A stretch of 64,000 bases of DNA from Aridibaculum aurantiacum (GTDB lineage: Bacteria > Bacteroidota > Bacteroidia > Chitinophagales > Chitinophagaceae). Under the pieces are notes generated by a model, which was given only the letters and a program-made list of their open reading frames with translations, was not told where the DNA came from and made no database searches. Shown here one piece after another: positions 1 through 8,028 of the stretch. Location of the stretch: contig NZ_JAFEWC010000001.1 in assembly GCF_017355875.1 (NCBI RefSeq), forward strand, positions 1,240,001 through 1,304,000. The letters run 5' to 3'. The position numbers and the translations under genes were made by a program. The stretch's first letter is position 1; each line of letters starts with the position of its first letter.

Positions 1-711
1 ATCCAGTTGGTGATCGTTGGCTTATTCATCATCATCACATTTATAGCCATACAAAGCAGAAACCAAAACACACAGAACCAGGTGTGGGCAGGATTGGCTA
101 AAGAGACTGCACATCAACTAGGCACACCGGTTACCAGCCTCGAAGGTTGGCTGGAAGTATTACGTGATGTTCCAGGTAATGAAACCATTGTAGTAGAAAT
201 AGAAAAGGATGTTAACAGGCTGAAACTTATTTCGGACAGGTTTGGTAAAATCGGTAGTATACCCAAACTGGAAGAACGAAACCTGGTAGAACAGGTGCAA
301 CAGATGGTGGATTACATAAAGAAACGTGCAAGTGGTAAAGTGCATTTTCATGTAGATACAAAAAATGAAAGCAATGTGCCGGGCATGATCTCGCCGCCAC
401 TGTTTGATTGGGTTATAGAGAACTTGCTGAAGAATGCATTGGACGCAATGGATGGAAAAGGTGAGATACATGTAACCATTGCAGATGAAGCATCCCAGGT
501 TTTGATTGATGTAAAGGATACAGGAAAGGGAATAAGTAAAAAGAATATCGATAATGTTTTCAAACCCGGCTTTACCACTAAGAAAAGAGGGTGGGGGCTA
601 GGGCTTACACTTACCAAGCGAATTGTAGAGCAGTATCACAGGGGGCAGATTTTTGTAAAGCATACAGAGCCGGGTAAAGGCACCACCTTTCGAATTGTGC
701 TAAAAAAATAA
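1..711 (+). CDS. Sensor histidine kinase, C-terminal part (5' end outside window)
   Basis: The reading frame is open from the first base, so the true start lies upstream; the TTG at base 7 is not a credible start. Visible parts in order: the end of a membrane segment (residues about 1-15, VIVGLFIIITFIAI), an H-box (KETAHQLGTP, phospho-acceptor His at codon 38), a DHp helix pair, and a HATPase_c domain with N-box (ENLLKNALDAM), G1 box (VKDTGKGI), and G2/G3 region (KRGWGLGLTLTKRIVEQ). It should autophosphorylate on His and pass phosphate to a receiver protein not seen here. The stop is followed by about 115 bases of non-coding sequence before the CHAT gene. The family call is secure; the sensed signal is unknown because the sensor half is missing. 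Confidence 0.93.
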   Translation: MQLVIVGLFIIITFIAIQSRNQNTQNQVWAGLAKETAHQLGTPVTSLEGWLEVLRDVPGNETIVVEIEKDVNRLKLISDRFGKIGSIPKLEERNLVEQVQQMVDYIKKRASGKVHFHVDTKNESNVPGMISPPLFDWVIENLLKNALDAMDGKGEIHVTIADEASQVLIDVKDTGKGISKKNIDNVFKPGFTTKKRGWGLGLTLTKRIVEQYHRGQIFVKHTEPGKGTTFRIVLKK

Positions 712-825
712 TACTGGATGGCTTAACATTTCTTCTGCAGTTTCTACACTGTTTGTTCAGTCTAATTAAGATGTTTTAATATAACTGTCTCTGTCCTTTC
801 TGTTATTTTGCCAACACTAAACCCT

Positions 826-3219
826 GTGTTGTTGAAATCCCTGGATCTCCTCCTGTATAATTTGTTGTTGTTCTGCTGCGTGCTGCCATCATGCACACGA
901 TCTAACAGTGACGCAGCTACAGCCAGCAACTTGGTGGCACTAAAGGATTCTGTTTTGCAGTTTGCAAGGGATGTACATCAAAGTGGTGAGTACAGTTCCG
1001 CCTCTTACAACGATTTTCTATATAACAATGCGAGTTTTCACCTGGCAAAAGCCGCTGTTGATAATGAACAGGCTACTGTGCATGACATGCTTTTTATGAG
1101 CAACATTGCGTGGCAAAGTGGCTGGTACGACCAGGCCTATGAATATGCATTAAAGGCGAAAGAGATGGTAGTGCTTCCGGAAGACAATGCAGCCGTGTTG
1201 CTCGCTGAATGGCAGTGTTATCTTAATTCAATGGATACGGCGCGGTCTGTGGATTTACTGGAAACTATAGATACTGAACTCGACAAATTTTCATCTTACC
1301 CGGTACAGTTGCAATACAAGATCAACCTCGGCTATCATTTTCACAATAGGAAAATGTATAACGATGCTATCAACCATTACCACCAGGCAGCTGCAGGTAA
1401 TGCACGACTTACACGAGATGATAGTACATGGTTGGCAAGCACGTATCACAAATTGGCTAACTCATTTAATGATATACTGAGAGATAAACACACACATATT
1501 TTTCCGCGGCAAATAGCTTACGACAGTGCACGTTTTTACTACAATAAAGCAATTGAGATAAACCAGGAAATACTTCCAAAAGTGCACCCGCGACTTGCAA
1601 TCTCTTACATAAACCTGGGGCTCACGGAGCGTTCCAACATTGAGTTAGATAAAGCAGAAAGCATGTACTTAAAGGCGTTCCAGCACCTGGTAGTGGATAA
1701 GCACCCGGTTCAGCCTGTTTATACTTCTTTAGCAATTACCCAACTTGCGGAGACTTACCTGAAGCGCTACCAGGTAGCAGGCAATGATAGTGACCTGGAA
1801 GAGGCTGGCAAGTTCTTTCAATATAACAACCAGTTTCTGAGACATGAACTGGTAACTTATTCCACAAATGCCGGCCGCGAAAACCTGCTGAAGTATTTCA
1901 ACCAAAGATCGTTTGAAAGAGTGGCTTCGCTGGTGGGTGAAAGTTATAGCGATGGCAGCTACCCTCTGAACCCTGCACTAATCGAGTTGTCGAATGAAAG
2001 CAAGTATGCAGGCACCATAAAAAGCTACCTGCAGCGCCAACAGAACAATAACAGTGATGGTGAGAAGGACCAGGTGCTAAGAATGCTCAATGAGCTTTAC
2101 ATTGTGGCTGCGCAAGTCGAGGATACGTTGCTAAAGCAAAGGGTATTGAATTTTGTTGACCAAGCGGTTACAAGAATGGCTACGCCTGTATTCGAATACC
2201 AGGCGGTTGATACATCAGCATTGTTAGCGTATTGCAGGAAGAACAACACAACAGTGGTCGATTACCTCATCGTAGCAGACAAAATGTTCATTCACCGTTT
2301 TTCACCTGCAGGTGCTGCGCTTGTTGTGCGAATCGTGGATGATAACATTTTAAATGAAGAACTACCTGGCAGGCTGTACACAATGATGCTCAAAAATGAG
2401 GTTGATTCTTTTCAATATCTAAGCAATCACTGCTTTAAGATGTTGTTAGACGAAGCTGGTGTTACCGGTAATAATATACTGGTAGTGCCGCATCAAAACC
2501 TGTCGTTGCTTCCTTGGGATGCTTTTGTTACGAAGCCTGTGTCAGGTAGCAATTGGGCGGGAGTAAAATACATAAGTAAAGAATCGCAACTATCGCAGTG
2601 CATTTCACTTTCACAGGTAACACAACAAGAAGCTGAACGACGTAAAGGTATCGTTGGTTTTTTACCGCAGTTTGATGGGCGCCAACGCCTGCCGGAAACC
2701 CAGAAGCTAATGAAGCAATTAAAGGCGATGTATGCTGCCTCAATTAATGAAGGTGAGGTGAGCAAGACTAAGGTAGCGACCACAAACGCAGCCATCGTAC
2801 ACTTTGCTACGCATACCAGTACCAAAGGAAAAGATGTCAAACTGCAACTGGATCAAAAAGATGAGATTGATGCCTACGGTAGCCTGGGCAATCTAAAGGC
2901 AGACCTGGTAGTTCTGAATGCTTGTGAAACACATAAAGGACGCCTGGTACAAGGTGAAGGTTTTTACAACCTGCCAAAGGTTTTTATAGCAAACGGAACA
3001 GGAGCGGTCATCAGTTCTTTGTGGGTGGTGGATGAAGCGGCCAGTGCCACTTTTTTTGCATTGTATTATCAACATCTTGCGGTTGGTTTGTCCAAAGATG
3101 AAGCACTTGCGAAAGTTAAAAAGCAGTTCCTGAATCAGCCTAAATACCCTGATTGGGTAAACCCTTATTATTGGTCGGCTTATGTACTCACGGGAAATAG
3201 GGAGCCTGTTATTTTGTAG
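826..3219 (+). CDS. CHAT-domain (caspase-like) protease with TPR repeats, putative lipoprotein
   Basis: About 797 residues. The N-terminus has a Lys followed by a hydrophobic stretch ending in LPSC (Cys about residue 23), a plausible lipoprotein signal, so the protein may sit in the periplasm or on a membrane. Residues about 40-400 are helical TPR-like repeats, including YINLGLTERSNIELDKAESMY. The C-terminal third is a CHAT domain: HQNLSLLPWDAF, then VHFATHTS (catalytic His about 663) and LVVLNACET (catalytic Cys about 700), ending with GTGAVISSLWVVDE. CHAT proteins are caspase-like cysteine peptidases. The frame opens with a TTG at 808, but that TTG lies inside TTATTTTG, which looks like a -7 promoter box. 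A start at GTG 826 or TTG 829/832 gives a better signal peptide; no ATG is available. The 3' end overlaps the convergent anti-sigma gene by 11 bases. Confidence 0.85.
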   Translation: MLLKSLDLLLYNLLLFCCVLPSCTRSNSDAATASNLVALKDSVLQFARDVHQSGEYSSASYNDFLYNNASFHLAKAAVDNEQATVHDMLFMSNIAWQSGWYDQAYEYALKAKEMVVLPEDNAAVLLAEWQCYLNSMDTARSVDLLETIDTELDKFSSYPVQLQYKINLGYHFHNRKMYNDAINHYHQAAAGNARLTRDDSTWLASTYHKLANSFNDILRDKHTHIFPRQIAYDSARFYYNKAIEINQEILPKVHPRLAISYINLGLTERSNIELDKAESMYLKAFQHLVVDKHPVQPVYTSLAITQLAETYLKRYQVAGNDSDLEEAGKFFQYNNQFLRHELVTYSTNAGRENLLKYFNQRSFERVASLVGESYSDGSYPLNPALIELSNESKYAGTIKSYLQRQQNNNSDGEKDQVLRMLNELYIVAAQVEDTLLKQRVLNFVDQAVTRMATPVFEYQAVDTSALLAYCRKNNTTVVDYLIVADKMFIHRFSPAGAALVVRIVDDNILNEELPGRLYTMMLKNEVDSFQYLSNHCFKMLLDEAGVTGNNILVVPHQNLSLLPWDAFVTKPVSGSNWAGVKYISKESQLSQCISLSQVTQQEAERRKGIVGFLPQFDGRQRLPETQKLMKQLKAMYAASINEGEVSKTKVATTNAAIVHFATHTSTKGKDVKLQLDQKDEIDAYGSLGNLKADLVVLNACETHKGRLVQGEGFYNLPKVFIANGTGAVISSLWVVDEAASATFFALYYQHLAVGLSKDEALAKVKKQFLNQPKYPDWVNPYYWSAYVLTGNREPVIL

Positions 3220-3925
3220 ACAAAGCTTCAACCGCATCAGAAGCCTGTTGTTGATAAAAATGGCCTTTATCAGCAGCTATATTCTTTAAAAGTTCCATTG
3301 CTGCTTCCTGTTGTTCCGCCTGCCATAGCAGCAATGCCTGCCGGTATGTACCTTTTTGTATAAAAATGGATGAATGCTGAAACTGCTGGAGCTCCTTATA
3401 TTTTTTCATTGCGCCAGCGCGGTTGCCCTGCAGTTCAAGAAAAAGGCCTGAAAAATATAATGCCGTATCAGTCTGCTGTTTTGCCGCTACAAGAGCATAG
3501 GCTTTATCATATTGTTCAGCTTTAAACAACTGCATGATGTCCTGCCAGTTTGCTTCATTATCTACAGACATGGTAATGGGAAGGCCAGGTTCATTTACCT
3601 GGTAACGGCTGATATCAACCTTCTGCTGCCTGGTAGAAAATATTGAGACTGATGCAAGCACCATCAATGCAGAAGCTGCAATACCTGAATAGAAGAACCA
3701 TTTTTTGCGGCTCTTCTTTTTGTCTAATTGCCTGAAACGTGCTTTGAGAGAATGCTCAATAGCTGCTTCGTTTTGCACCTGTTCTACAAGTCCTTTAAAT
3801 ACTTGGAACCTGTTTTTAAGCGCACGATTTTCGGAAAGCTGGTGTTCAAACAGAAGCTTATCGGAGGCTTCTAAAGAGCCACTGAGGTAGTTGTCAAATA
3901 GATCTAGTTCGTTCTCTATGTACAT
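3209..3925 (-). CDS. Anti-sigma factor-like membrane protein with periplasmic TPR region
   Basis: 238 residues. The N-terminal cytoplasmic part (FDNYLSGSLEASDKLLFEHQ) resembles the short helical anti-sigma head common in Bacteroidota, without zinc-binding His/Cys. A basic stretch (KKKSRKKW) leads into one membrane segment (about residues 76-95, FFYSGIAASALMVLASVSIF). The remaining C-terminal part contains TPR-like helices (YDKAYALVAAKQQTDTALYF; AGAMKKYKELQQF) and would be periplasmic. It lies 6 bases after the ECF sigma gene in the same direction, as expected for a sigma/anti-sigma pair. The TPR part may sense or bind the neighbouring TPR-CHAT protein; that is inference. No close family name can be given. 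Confidence 0.75.
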   Translation of the reverse strand: MYIENELDLFDNYLSGSLEASDKLLFEHQLSENRALKNRFQVFKGLVEQVQNEAAIEHSLKARFRQLDKKKSRKKWFFYSGIAASALMVLASVSIFSTRQQKVDISRYQVNEPGLPITMSVDNEANWQDIMQLFKAEQYDKAYALVAAKQQTDTALYFSGLFLELQGNRAGAMKKYKELQQFQHSSIFIQKGTYRQALLLWQAEQQEAAMELLKNIAADKGHFYQQQASDAVEALSTK

Positions 3926-3931
3926 GTTTAT

Positions 3932-4489
3932 TTAGAATTGGTTGTTGAACATACCTGCAGCCTTGTCAGAAAGTTGGTTGATGCAGCGGTTCTTCTTTGC
4001 TTTTACCGTATCTGCGTTGCTATAACCCAAAGCGAGTGCGATCTCGCTCATCGATTTCTTTTGGAAGTAAAACAGCTTTAAAATTTGCTTACATGAATCG
4101 CTTGCATTTGCCATTACAAACGATAGTGCCTTCTGTACTTCCTGCCAATTGTGATCGGAAGTGGCTTCATAAGCAACGTGCTCTTCTACCACCGTAAGTT
4201 CAGTATGTTCAAACTTTTTCTGCCTGTCTGCAAGCTTGATGAGCTTGGTCTTACCAATGTGAAAAATATAGGTCCTGAAACTGTACTCGATAGATGTGAG
4301 CCTGTCCGCAGCTATGTTTTTGTACACATCAATGATCGTGTCCTGGTAAGCATCTTCAATACTCTCAGTTCCTATTTGTGGAAACTGCGCATGAGCAAAA
4401 CCAATAAAATCACTCTTGTGTTCCAGGTAAATTTTATCTAATGGTTCCAGGTCGCCTTTCTTAATCTGTTGAATAACCTCTTCGTACAT
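3932..4489 (-). CDS. RNA polymerase ECF-type sigma-70 factor
   Basis: 185 residues, a usual size for ECF sigma factors. Region 2 is seen in the segment SIEDAYQDTIIDVYKNI, where the DAYQD core matches region 2.2. Region 4 helix-turn-helix is near the C-terminus (KSMSEIALALGYSNADTVKAKK). Region 3 is absent, as is typical for ECF sigmas. It directs RNA polymerase to a small regulon, probably held off by the membrane anti-sigma encoded 6 bases downstream. A 16-base perfect palindrome followed by a T-run lies about 29 bases before the ATG and may control its expression. The target promoter cannot be read from this window. Confidence 0.9.
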   Translation of the reverse strand: MYEEVIQQIKKGDLEPLDKIYLEHKSDFIGFAHAQFPQIGTESIEDAYQDTIIDVYKNIAADRLTSIEYSFRTYIFHIGKTKLIKLADRQKKFEHTELTVVEEHVAYEATSDHNWQEVQKALSFVMANASDSCKQILKLFYFQKKSMSEIALALGYSNADTVKAKKNRCINQLSDKAAGMFNNQF

Positions 4490-4794
4490 ATGTAATTAGT
4501 GCCATAAAAATAAAAAAGTAAACAGCTGTTTACCTTCTGTAAAAGACGATACTAATAGAAGTAGGGCAATAGTGGAAAATGGTGCTCAACAATAGCATTG
4601 AAGCAGGTGATGAATAACAGGTATAGATAAAGAAATAAACATATGCAATTTTGATATTTGGGGGAATATCAATAAAAGGGTTGGGGCTTAACGCTCTGCC
4701 CTTTCTTGTTTTTGGATGTAGGTGAAGTTCTTTAAAGCTCTCATAATCTCGCTGAAGCCCTGTTCTATGCAAGCTCTCACACTCCAAAAAAATA
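4490..4794. other. Intergenic region without a credible gene
   Basis: Between the ECF sigma start and the tRNA-Leu promoter. It holds the palindrome at 4518-4533 and AT-rich sequence. A 93-codon minus-strand frame at 4530-4811 has no recognisable motif, overlaps the tRNA promoter and is not supported as a gene. Confidence 0.6.
4518..4533 (-). promoter_or_regulatory. Perfect palindrome with T-run upstream of the ECF sigma gene (operator, attenuator or terminator)
   Basis: GTAAACAGCTGTTTAC is a perfect 16-base palindrome. On the minus strand it is followed directly by TTTTTTATTTTT, so as RNA it would be a 6-bp hairpin with an AGCT loop and a U-run, like an intrinsic terminator. It lies just upstream of the sigma gene start with no minus-strand gene before it. 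It could be an attenuator in the leader or a dimeric operator. Confidence 0.45.
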
Positions 4795-4824
4795 TTTGCC
4801 AGGTGAATCATTTTTCTACATTTG
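4795..4824 (+). promoter_or_regulatory. Bacteroidota-type promoter of tRNA-Leu
   Basis: TTTG at 4795-4798 and TACATTTG at 4817-4824, separated by 18 bases, fit the Bacteroidota -33/-7 consensus (TTTG, about 19 bases, TAnnTTTG). The tRNA begins 9 bases after the -7 box, consistent with a start just before the mature 5' end. Confidence 0.75.
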
Positions 4825-4833
4825 CACCCACTT

Positions 4834-4917
4834 GCGGAGGTGGCGAAATTGGTAGACGCACTACCTTGAGGTGGTAGCGCCGTAACTGGCGTGGGAGTTC
4901 GAATCTCCTCTTCCGCA
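4834..4917 (+). tRNA. tRNA-Leu (anticodon GAG)
   Basis: 84 bases. Acceptor stem GCGGAGG pairs with CTTCCGC (one G-U), followed by discriminator A. The D-arm contains AAATTGGTAGACGC. The anticodon arm CTACC-TTGAGGT-GGTAG has a 7-base loop with GAG, reading CUU/CUC. A long variable arm (GCGCCGTAACTGGCG) marks it as class II. The T-arm is GGGAG-TTCGAAT-CTCCT. CCA is not encoded. A terminator follows at once, so this tRNA is a single-gene transcript. Confidence 0.97.
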
Positions 4918-4921
4918 CTTA

Positions 4922-4952
4922 GCCTTCTCTTTATATGAGAAGGTTTTTTTAT
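4922..4952 (+). terminator. Intrinsic terminator after tRNA-Leu
   Basis: CCTTCTC (4923-4929) and GAGAAGG (4937-4943) form a 7-bp stem with a 7-base loop, followed by seven or more T. Confidence 0.85.
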
Positions 4953-5087
4953 GGCATATTTTTCAAATCGTTTTTTTTATTAGCAATGGATTTATTTCTA
5001 TCAAAATGAAATTTGAAGCGATCTAAATATTGCTACAACCACACATTCAGGTAATTCTATTTATTATCATATTCTAAAATATCATCC

Positions 5088-5441
5088 ATGAGTACAACAA
5101 CATTGCAAAGCAGCATTTTCCAAGTGGGCAATGAAACGGCCTGGGAAAACCTGTCGCCGGGCATTAGCAGGCAAATCTTTGGATATGATGATAAGATCAT
5201 GTTGGTGAAAGTGAAATTTGATAAAGACGCAGTGGGGTCGCTTCACGAGCATCATCATTCACAAGTGACGTATGTAGAAGCGGGGGTATTTGAAGTAACT
5301 ATTGGTGATGAGAACAAGATACTAAAAGCTGGAGATGGTTTTTATGTGCCGCCACATGCAGTGCATGGATGTGTATGCTTAGAACCTGGTATGCTGGTAG
5401 ATGTTTTCAGCCCGCACAGGGAAGATTTCCTTGCTTCTTAG
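5088..5441 (+). CDS. Single-domain cupin protein (KdgF-like)
   Basis: 117 residues forming one cupin beta-barrel. Metal-binding motif 1 is visible as HEHHHSQVTYVEAGVFEV (residues about 53-70) and motif 2 as GDGFYVPPHAVHG (about 86-98). The arrangement resembles KdgF-type small cupins, which linearise uronates or bind small ligands, but no substrate can be assigned. It starts at an ATG and stands alone between the tRNA terminator and a small membrane-protein gene. The fold is confident, the function is not. Confidence 0.85.
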   Translation: MSTTTLQSSIFQVGNETAWENLSPGISRQIFGYDDKIMLVKVKFDKDAVGSLHEHHHSQVTYVEAGVFEVTIGDENKILKAGDGFYVPPHAVHGCVCLEPGMLVDVFSPHREDFLAS

Positions 5442-5650
5442 ATCAGCTACACAACAAGTCGTATTAGATGCAGTCTACATAAACTGCTATGCAGCTGAAC
5501 TTTGTCCTGCAAAAGACATGTTGGTCGTAGGTTTTTCCAGCTGTTTTATGTCAAGTGATGGGTTGATCTCAATCATTTTATATTAGTATTTGCCTCAGCA
5601 TTTTTACATGTAGAATGGCTCGTTTCCATTCTGCAGATAAAAGATGTTTT

Positions 5651-6034
5651 ATGATAAAGTATCTGTTGCTGTGGTTTCCTATGCTTATCATCGCTATTGC
5701 CAATGGTATTTTGCGTGAAGGTTTTATCTGCCGCTTTACGGAACCAATTCATGCTCACCAGCTTTCCACTCTCACTCTCATAATTCTGTTTGCTTTTTAT
5801 ATCTCTTTCGTGATCAAGCAAAATCCACCTGCTTCGCAGTTGCAGGCAATCATGGTGGGGCTGCTATGGTTACTACTAACCCTCATCTTCGAGTTTGGCT
5901 TTGGTCGCTGGCGCGGAAATTCATGGGATAGTTTACTGATGGAGTACAACTTGTTGGCCGGAAGGCTATGGATTTTGATCCCGCTTTGGGTTGCCATTGC
6001 ACCCTATCTTTTCTTCAGGTATTTCAGTAGATAA
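5651..6034 (+). CDS. Small integral membrane protein
   Basis: 127 residues from the ATG at 5651; an upstream in-frame ATG at 5615 adds a poorly hydrophobic, cysteine-containing leader and is less likely. Four membrane segments are visible: YLLLWFPMLIIAIANGIL; LSTLTLIILFAFYISFVI; AIMVGLLWLLLTLIFEF; LWILIPLWVAIAPYLFF. The motif EFGFGRWRGNSWD lies between segments 3 and 4. I do not recognise the family with certainty. The next gene starts 82 bases downstream on the same strand. Confidence 0.7.
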   Translation: MIKYLLLWFPMLIIAIANGILREGFICRFTEPIHAHQLSTLTLIILFAFYISFVIKQNPPASQLQAIMVGLLWLLLTLIFEFGFGRWRGNSWDSLLMEYNLLAGRLWILIPLWVAIAPYLFFRYFSR

Positions 6035-6116
6035 TCTTTAAAGCATCTATTGATTTTCGCTGTTATTGCTTCCTCTTGCGGTATGTGTTCTACTCGTACC
6101 AGTTACCTTTGCCGCC

Positions 6117-8021
6117 ATGGATTATTTCAAGAGGTTACAGGAACTACTTCAAATAGAGAAGGCCGAAGACAGGAAAGCTTTTCAGCAACAAACCGAGTCG
6201 CTTCCAATACAGGCACGAAGGGAGAATGGTCTTGCCTGGTATCCTATTGCCATACGCGATACTGAGGTAGGAAGAGGAGATTATCTTACTGTAGAAGTAG
6301 AGCGAACTACACACACTGACATCATTCATCAATTGCGCTTTGGAATGAGCGCCGCAATGTTTAGTAATCACGATCCTAAGCGCGACAGGCTAGAAGGAAC
6401 CATTACCCATATCAGCGGCAACCGGCTGAAGCTAAGCCTGCGCACTGATGAATTACCGGATTGGAGCCGCAATGGTAAGTTGGGGATTGATGCCCTGTTT
6501 GACGACAACAGCTACGAAGAGATGGAACAGGCTCTTATATATGCGCCTGTAAAAGCACAACAGAAAGATGCTAATAAACTGGTAGAGATATTGGTAGGTG
6601 AGCGGCAACCTTCTTACAATGATGAAGCATTTACTTACGACAATAGAAGCTTAAATGCAGTTCAAAATTTAGCGGTGCAAAAAATATTATCTGCTAATGA
6701 ACTTGCCATTGTGCATGGACCTCCGGGAACGGGTAAAACAACCACACTTGTACAAGCGATCAAAGCGCTGGTAGAAAAAGATAAACAGCAAATATTGGTG
6801 GTGGCACCCAGCAACGCTGCTGTTGACCTGCTAACGGAAAAACTTAATGATACAGGTCTTAACGTAGTGCGTGTTGGAAACCCTGCAAGGGTAAATGAAA
6901 AGCAGTTGTCTCTTACGCTTGATAGCAAGATGGCTGCTCACCCGCAACACAAGGAAATAAAGCGGCTAAAAAAGCAGGCACGGGAGTACAGGGATATGGC
7001 GCATAAATACAAGCGCAGTTTTGGTCCCGCTGAAAGAGAGCAGCGAAAGGCATTGTTCAATGAGGCGCGTAACCTGAGTATAGAAGTAGAGCGTACAGAA
7101 CAATATATAGGTAAAGATGTACTGGATCGTGCGCAGGTAATAACAGCTACACTTGTAGGTGCTAATCATTATACTGTGCGGCAGCGCCATTACAAAACGG
7201 TGGTAATTGATGAAGCTGGCCAGGCATTAGAGCCTGCTTGTTGGATACCGATATTAAAGTCTGATAAACTTGTGATGGCGGGTGATCATTGCCAGTTGCC
7301 ACCCACTATAAAGAGTAATGAAGCAGCCAAAGGTGGACTTGCCATAACGCTGATGGAAAAGCTGGTCCAGCTGCATCCTGGATGCGTGACGCTTTTGCAG
7401 GAGCAATACCGGATGCACAAAACCATTATGCAGTTTAGCAGCCGTGAATTTTATAATGACCAGCTACAGGCACATCACACAGTGGCAGAAAAGCGGCTGT
7501 TGCAGGATGATCAGCCTTTGGTTTTTGTAGATACAGCGGGTACAGGTTATGAAGAAAAAATAGAAGGAAGCGGGATATCAAATCCTGAGGAGGCGGCGCT
7601 GCTTACAAGGCACCTGGCTCAGTATATTTCTGAATTACCACCAACTGCTCCAGTTAATGAGACGATAAGTGTTGGTGTTATTTCTCCATATCGCCACCAG
7701 GTGGAAGTGCTGAAAGAATTGGTGGCGGCTCATCCTGTTTTGAAGGCTCATGCAGCTGCCATTACAGTGAATACAATAGACAGTTTCCAGGGGCAGGAGC
7801 GGGATGTGATCTATATAAGCCTTGCCCGCAGCAACAGCGAGTCCAGCATTGGCTTTTTGTCTGAGATAAGACGAATGAATGTGGCGATGACCAGGGCACG
7901 TAATAAGCTGGTAATAATTGGTGACAGCGCCACCATATCCCAGTTCCCTTTTTATGCTGATTTTATTGCCTATGCCGAAGAGGCTGGTGGATATGTCAGT
8001 GCCTGGGAGTTTATGGAGTAA
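6117..8021 (+). CDS. Superfamily 1 DNA/RNA helicase (IGHMBP2/UPF1-like, AAA_11/AAA_12)
   Basis: 634 residues from the ATG at 6117 (MDYFKRLQELL); the open frame extends to 6066 but adds a hydrophobic leader unlikely for a helicase. Motif I GPPGTGKTT (Lys about 207), motif II VVIDEAGQALEP (Asp365-Glu366), motif III GDHCQLPPT, motif IV region LLQEQYRMH, motif V TVNTIDSFQGQERDV and motif VI NVAMTRARNKL are all present, giving a complete SF1B engine. An N-terminal OB-like region precedes motif I and a basic coiled insertion (about residues 280-350) lies between motifs I and II. It probably unwinds nucleic acid 5' to 3'. The stop codon is 7 bases before the first palindrome of the repeat array. Confidence 0.93.
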   Translation: MDYFKRLQELLQIEKAEDRKAFQQQTESLPIQARRENGLAWYPIAIRDTEVGRGDYLTVEVERTTHTDIIHQLRFGMSAAMFSNHDPKRDRLEGTITHISGNRLKLSLRTDELPDWSRNGKLGIDALFDDNSYEEMEQALIYAPVKAQQKDANKLVEILVGERQPSYNDEAFTYDNRSLNAVQNLAVQKILSANELAIVHGPPGTGKTTTLVQAIKALVEKDKQQILVVAPSNAAVDLLTEKLNDTGLNVVRVGNPARVNEKQLSLTLDSKMAAHPQHKEIKRLKKQAREYRDMAHKYKRSFGPAEREQRKALFNEARNLSIEVERTEQYIGKDVLDRAQVITATLVGANHYTVRQRHYKTVVIDEAGQALEPACWIPILKSDKLVMAGDHCQLPPTIKSNEAAKGGLAITLMEKLVQLHPGCVTLLQEQYRMHKTIMQFSSREFYNDQLQAHHTVAEKRLLQDDQPLVFVDTAGTGYEEKIEGSGISNPEEAALLTRHLAQYISELPPTAPVNETISVGVISPYRHQVEVLKELVAAHPVLKAHAAAITVNTIDSFQGQERDVIYISLARSNSESSIGFLSEIRRMNVAMTRARNKLVIIGDSATISQFPFYADFIAYAEEAGGYVSAWEFME

Positions 8022-8028
8022 GTCTTCT

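Noticed and set aside
4530-4811. 93-codon minus-strand gene
   Set aside because: No motif, odd composition, overlaps the tRNA promoter and the palindrome upstream of the sigma gene.
5401-5586. Small gene overlapping the cupin end
   Set aside because: No motif; its first part is the cupin gene read in another frame.
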